Source of the DNA: Chamaecrista fasciculata
Taxonomy: Eukaryota; Streptophyta; Magnoliopsida; Fabales; Fabaceae
Direction of reading: 5' to 3'
Length of the DNA: 64,000 bases
Assembly: GCA_003254925.1 (NCBI GenBank)
Contig: QANZ01037616.1
Span: 1-64,000, forward strand
The stretch's first letter is position 1. The number at the start of each line of letters is the position of its first letter. The notes beneath the pieces were generated by a model that saw only the letters and a list, made by a program, of their open reading frames with translations, was not told where the DNA came from and did not search any database. Below, piece after piece: positions 58,870 through 64,000 of the stretch. The translations under genes were made by a program, and so were the position numbers.

Positions 58870-60977
58870 TGTTGGGAAATCACAGATCAAAGCGCGCAGC
58901 GGAAGCGAAGAAAAATAAATAAAAATTTAATTAACCTTAAATGGCGCAAAGCTTGTGATTTCCTACAGGATCTACTAGTTGAATTTAAACCGGTAAAGGA
59001 AGAATTATACCTCAAGTGTTTCAATCGGTCCGGTTGAATGGTGCTATTCCGAGAAGTCCACTCCAAGCGTCCTTCCTCTGCCGGTAATCCACACGAACAG
59101 TTTGCTGACACCAAAGTGCTAGCCTTCAGTTCTTTTCTCCAAAAGAACTCGGGACTCCAATATAGGTTCTTGATGATCAAGAATAATTCTTGAACCAAGA
59201 CTCTAGGTGGCGCAAGAAAACCAAGAACCCTTCTTGTTTTCTCTCTCAAAACCCTAGTTGTGGGTGCCAGTCGAATTCTCTCTCTCTCTTGGAGAAGTTC
59301 GACTTTCTCTCTCTAGGATTAGGGTTAGTCGACTTTTGCTCTCTTGTTTCACAAGAAGTCCAAATATCACTTGTGTGTAAGTGTGATAATTAAGTCGACT
59401 TTCTCCCCTTAATTATAGAGTTTGGGGAAATTTGATAATTATAATTAGGGAATCCCTAAATTAATGGATTATCAAATTATAAAATTATGAGATTACAATA
59501 ATATCACAATTTTAGGACTTGAATTCTTAATTAAAATATTCCTTAATATCTTAATTTGAATTCAAAAGAATCAAAATGGAAGATCAAATCTTCCCTTGGT
59601 CCCACTCAAGAATGCACCAACTCCCCTCTTATTTTCTTGGAATTTAATAAATCAAAATAACAATCTTAACTCTTAGGAAGTTATAACCAACTTATTATCT
59701 TCCAACAATATTGAATTAAAATATTACTCTAATATCTTTAATTCAAATTTTGAATCTTGAAATCAAGATCAAATCTTCAATTTAAATTCATGACTTTAAT
59801 TAACAAAACATTTTCATTAATTAAAATGTCTATATATGAGGCGCCACCCTCAATCCTAATTATCTTAATATTAGTGAATTTAATAAATAAATAATCTCCT
59901 AACTTTTAGGAATCTTATCTGATTTATTATTCCCTAATATTATAATTGCAAATAGATTAATCCAATTAACTATTTAACAATTAATATATTTAAACTTGTC
60001 CCACAAATTTAAATATCTCAATAGATTTTATTTAAGACAAGACTTCATGTCCCAGACATTCAATTATGTCTTAAATTGTGTCACCGGAGTGACTCACGAA
60101 TTAACCCTAATTCGTGTCCCTTTAAGCGGTGTCTAGGTCCTGCTCATGTGTGACCCTGCAGGCCTCACGTGAAGTTGGCAGCAAGTCATCTCCATGACTC
60201 ACAAGTCGAGAGCGGACTCTAGCAAGCCATCACGACTACCCAAAACACGTGAGTTATCGTTTTATCAAAACCGATTTAACCTTAGTACCACCTTGTCATA
60301 GACCCTATTGTCACACGATATCTTGGTTCTGGATAAGGCACGGGAAAGTCATTCTTAATCCAAACCACAACTTTCTCGATTTCCTGAGTTAGTCCCATTT
60401 TCCTGAGTGGCCACTCTTTCCTTGGACAGACTCATCGAGGGCGTCAGTTAGATATCTCTCATCTCTATGAGGGACAAAATTCCATCTTGGTCAACCACAT
60501 TCCTCAGCATTGTAATCAACCAAACCCGTACCTAGCCTGTATGGCTACCCTGCTACGGGCAACGTTGGACTAGGCCAAAGTTCGACAACTACAATGCCGG
60601 AATAGTCAAGACCTCAGGTCTAAGGCATCGTGACAGGTGTACAGGAGAGGCTAGCTAATGACTAAACCCATGCAGGACTCTCCGGGTCGGTCTAGCAACT
60701 TGTAACCCTTACATAATTGCACCATAACTCTCGTAAAGCATCTAGTGCATGTATCTCTATACACCGAGGTCATGCTGGTCTTAGTTTATTTCAAGTTCCC
60801 ACTTGAATGAGTGATCATGACTGTTTAGACTAATTATCATATAATTAATCACGGATTGCTATCATAGTAAACATACTAATAATATGATAACAACATAATT
60901 TATCAATTATAAATTAATCAAACATATGTTCAAAACATATATATAACATGATTGACCCTAAGGCACAATTTCTAACA
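58870..60977 (-). repeat. Solo LTR of the long-LTR copia family (copy F), minus strand
   Basis: On the plus strand it reads TGTTGGGAAATCACAG...CACAATTTCTAACA, the reverse of the family LTR, over 2108 bp. Flanks TAAGT and TAAAT (58865-58869 and 60978-60982) agree at 4 of 5. No interior adjoins it. It is the only family member in this orientation and ends about 1.2 kb upstream of gene 2. Confidence 0.88.
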
Positions 60978-61305
60978 TAAATGTAGTCCTAGTCGTACAC
61001 GATTGTCTTCTCCAAGACACTTATGGGCCCTGATCACCCACACCGCACAATCCAAGTCTTGTTGACTGAGAATTCTACAAATGCCATCATTTATGTGTTT
61101 TATCTTTTTCTTGTTCATTCCACAATCACGCGGTGAAGGTTGACTATCAACATCGTCTTTCATTGAATTCCCTTTGCTTGCATTGAATTTTCAAAGCCAT
61201 CTTGCAAATATGAAATATTGTTTTTTATTTTGGTCAAAAAAATATTTTTTTTTTTTATTGCTGGATTATTATCATTTATTCTTCTGCCCACAAAAAAATG
61301 TGCAC

Positions 61306-62366
61306 GGTCAAAGTCCTATTTTGGTCTCCCAGTTATGTTCAATGTTCCAAATTAGTCCCCCGGTTATTTTTCATTTCATATTGGTCCCCCAGTTATGTAA
61401 AATTTGACAAAGTTGGTCCCTCTAACAGTTTCCATCCATTTTTCCATTAAAAAAAAGATAAAATTGATTTTTAACTCCTAAAAGTTTAAATTCTTTGCAT
61501 CAAGACCTTTTTCCCTGTAATAGAACCAAAATATAAGAAAGAATAAATACCTTGTTTTAGTATATTTTACACAAAAACACACAACCTCCCCCCTCTCTCT
61601 CCTCTGTCGCCGTCTCCTTCTTGCCTGTTTCTGCCACCGCCATTGCTGTTTCTGAGGAGTGCGAGGTGGATGAACCGGGTTCAAAGGAAGCAGATCCAAG
61701 GGAACCGGCGGATCTGAAGAACCCCTTTCTCTATGATCATCAATCGGTTTTTTTAACAGTGAATTAGGAACAGCAGAGTCGTTATTATTGGGCATTTTAG
61801 TGAGTTTATCCACAAGATTGAAGGCTTTGGGTGCGTCTCCTAAACTCAATGACAGCTTCATATTTAATTTTGTTGTTGCCCACTCAAGGAATATAATAAA
61901 GCAGGGAAGGTTTATGTATATATGGTAAAATTATTTCAGATCGAAACGAAGGAAGGCCAACCCAACAATATAATCATATGTCTTCTATACGATTTGAAAA
62001 CAGAGGATTGATTTGTCTTCTACACCTCGCACTCCTCAGAAACAGCAATGGCGGTGGCAGAAACAGCCAAGAAGGAGACGCCGGCGACAGAGGAGAGAGA
62101 CGGGGGAGGTTGTGTTTTTTTTTGTAAAATACACTAAAATTTCTTCTTTCTTATATTTTAGTTCTAGAAAAAAATGTGAATTTAAATTTTTAGGAGTTAA
62201 AAATCAATTTTATCTTTGTTTTTAACGGAAAAATGGATGGAAACTGTTAAAGGGACCAACTTTGTCAAATTTTGCATAACTGGGGGATCAATATGGAACG
62301 AAAAATAATTGGGGGACCAATTTGGAACACTGAGCATAACTGGGGGACCAAAATAAGACTTTGGCC
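61306..62366. mobile_element. Foldback element with coding-like sequence in its arms (Pack-type candidate)
   Basis: The ends GGTCAAAGTCCTATTTTGG and, reversed, GGCCAAAGTCTTATTTTGG start arms of about 350 bp with GGTCCCCCAGTTATG units at 29-32 bp. Both arms then continue into the same GC-rich segment (left 61585-61665, right 62025-62110; TCTTGCCTGTTTCTGCC and its complement). The unpaired centre carries a minus-strand start codon and a frame beginning MKLSLSLGDAPKAFNLVDK (61861 downward), which runs on into the left arm. This suggests a captured 5' gene end, part of which was copied into both arms. The source gene is not recognised. No target duplication is visible. Confidence 0.65.
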
Positions 62367-64000
62367 TTTATATCCTGAGATATCGAAAATCTGTATAGAG
62401 ACGCATCCGCTATTTTGCTTTTCTGCTAACATTCCCTGTAACACTGTTGCCTATTCGCGCACTAATCACCAAAATTTTCACTGAAATTCATGACCCTTAT
62501 ATCTATTTAATCTATCTATTTCTTCATTATTCTAACTCCTCTGCCCCATTTCAATTTTGGGATCAATGCTACTTTTATTATATACAACAAAATCTTGATT
62601 CATGCCATAAGGTTGCTAATGCATTCTGCCTCTGATTTCATTATAATATATACAAATTGTTATTTATTCTAAGTACTTAGGGTTATTATTTAATTTTACT
62701 ATTTGTGCATGTAATATTATTATGATCGTTATATTATGTTCTAATGGAAAATTTATATATTGACCTCTTAAAAAAAATGGACATGTGTATGATATACATT
62801 TGTTTACCTGAAATTCCCATTATTACATCATATGGATGAAAAAAAAAATTAATTAATGAATTAAAGCAAAAAGGGAGGATGTAGAATGAATTTTTGTGAT
62901 TGTTCCATTATATATATGCATATAATAATATTAATATTTATGAACAACTAATCAATAAGAGTTAATCCTCCATTAGAAGCATGAGACATTATTGAAAAGT
63001 TTGTCAACTCTTTTGAATCTCACCACTGCGGATACCAATTCAAATGAAGTTTTATTTGACTCATGTTAATTTTCTTAATAAAGAAGACTTAGAGAAACCG
63101 TGGCAAATTTGAGAACCTGTAGCCTAGTTGAAACTATAGATGACATGTTAGTGTATTAGTTGTGTGCATAAAATTTATTTTGATGATAGAAATCAGATCC
63201 ATTGTATGATCTTAATATAAGTAATGTAATTACGTCTCAATTTGATGATAACATGAGTATTAATGTCTAATCCAAAGACATTAATTACTTATAGATTTTC
63301 ACTAATGATTTGATTAGTTAGCAATACACTAACTTTCAGTAGTTTTGTAGATGACAAATGTTCACTCAATAATGTGATTTTGCAAATGAAAAACCCGTGC
63401 GAATGCACGGGTCTTATACTAGTTTTCTTAATAAAAAAGACCTTGAGAAATAGTGGCAAATTTGAGAAGCTATGGTAAGCTATAGATGACATGTTAGCGT
63501 ATTAGATTCTTGAGTTTTTGAAGTTAAAAAACCATTTAATATTTTTTTGTTGAATAACAAGACAAAGCAGCAAATACAATTAAAAGTACTATCATATTTT
63601 ATAATAAAAAATATTTAATTGTCTCTTATGCATAGTACTTAAAGATAAATTGTTTCTTAACCTCTCTATATATATAGGTTTATCATACAACTTATGGTAT
63701 GAATAAATTGTATACACGTGGTTTAATCTTATGCATTAAATTGATCTTATTTGTGGTATGAATAATATGTCATTTGGTTTAATCTTATACATTAAATTGA
63801 TCTAACGATTAAAAATAATACGATAATTAAATACATTTTAAACAAATCATTAAAGTAATTATATGGAGAAATTTTACTTTTGAGTCATACAATATAATTT
63901 TAATAAATTTACATAATAATTCTAAATTACAAAATTAATCATTAAATTATTATTCTTCATACGTAGACTATAAATAATTAAAACGAATCCATATAATTTT
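62367..64000. other. Intergenic AT-rich DNA
   Basis: No gene is seen. A direct repeat of about 90 bp (63069-63160 and 63423-63510) brackets 260 bp that end in a Helitron-type terminus. A second tandem repeat of about 55-60 bp with GGTTTAATCTTATGCATTAA lies at 63698-63805. Confidence 0.4.
63393..63422 (+). mobile_element. Helitron 3' end
   Basis: The perfect hairpin ACCCGTGC-GAAT-GCACGGGT (63393-63412) is followed after six bases by CTAG and then a T in the host, as in plant Helitrons (terminal hairpin plus CTRR, insertion between A and T). The 5' end (TC start) could not be fixed with confidence upstream, so only the terminus is annotated. Confidence 0.7.

Overview
The window looks like nuclear DNA of a eudicot plant. 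It is AT-rich and has two intron-containing receptor-kinase genes of the plant S-domain (G-type lectin) class. It also carries plant tRNA-derived SINEs, Mutator-like foldback DNA transposons, PIF/Harbinger-like elements, a Helitron end and long-LTR Ty1/copia fossils. I cannot name the species.

Host genes. Two S-domain receptor-like Ser/Thr kinases lie on the minus strand about 40 kb apart. Gene 1 (8542-12744) has 7 exons and reads as an intact 827-residue protein. Gene 2 (53069-57648) has 8 exons and reads as an intact 824-residue protein. Exon sizes and intron phases in the kinase half match almost base for base, so they are tandem paralogues that were later pushed apart. Gene 2 has an extra intron inside its S-domain exon, flanked by a duplicated CAGGTAT, and a 475-bp foldback transposon later landed in that intron. 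Intron 6 of each gene also carries a repeat insertion, and the two repeats are different. A possible first exon of a third gene lies on the plus strand at 51637-51737.

Layout. 1-8541 is intergenic and filled with short foldback elements and SINEs. 8542-12744 is gene 1. 12885-20233 is a dense run of foldbacks, including a 1.36-kb Pack-MULE (16010-17367) that has captured a piece of a UDP-glycosyltransferase gene. 20438-41250 is a nest of LTR retrotransposon fossils: an old element with LTR and primer-binding site but no recognisable coding interior, two solo LTRs inside it, a younger copia element (31652-41250) at its right side, and a solo LTR inside that. 41639-53000 holds a 1.34-kb foldback, Harbinger-like elements and anonymous AT-rich DNA. 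53069-57648 is gene 2. 58870-60977 is a fifth member of the long-LTR family, a minus-strand solo LTR. 61306-62366 is a foldback with coding-like arms, and a Helitron 3' end lies near 63422.

Most striking pattern. More than a dozen foldback elements with different end sequences share one design: terminal arms built from units repeating about every 31 bp (observed 28-33, most often 31), usually centred on a GGTCC- or GCCCC-like core. Many also have 9-10-bp target duplications (eight perfect by eye, several with one mismatch). Shared spacing without shared sequence suggests a constraint related to the helical repeat (about three turns) rather than simple descent.

All coordinates, splice sites and repeat alignments were worked out by eye; no database search was run.
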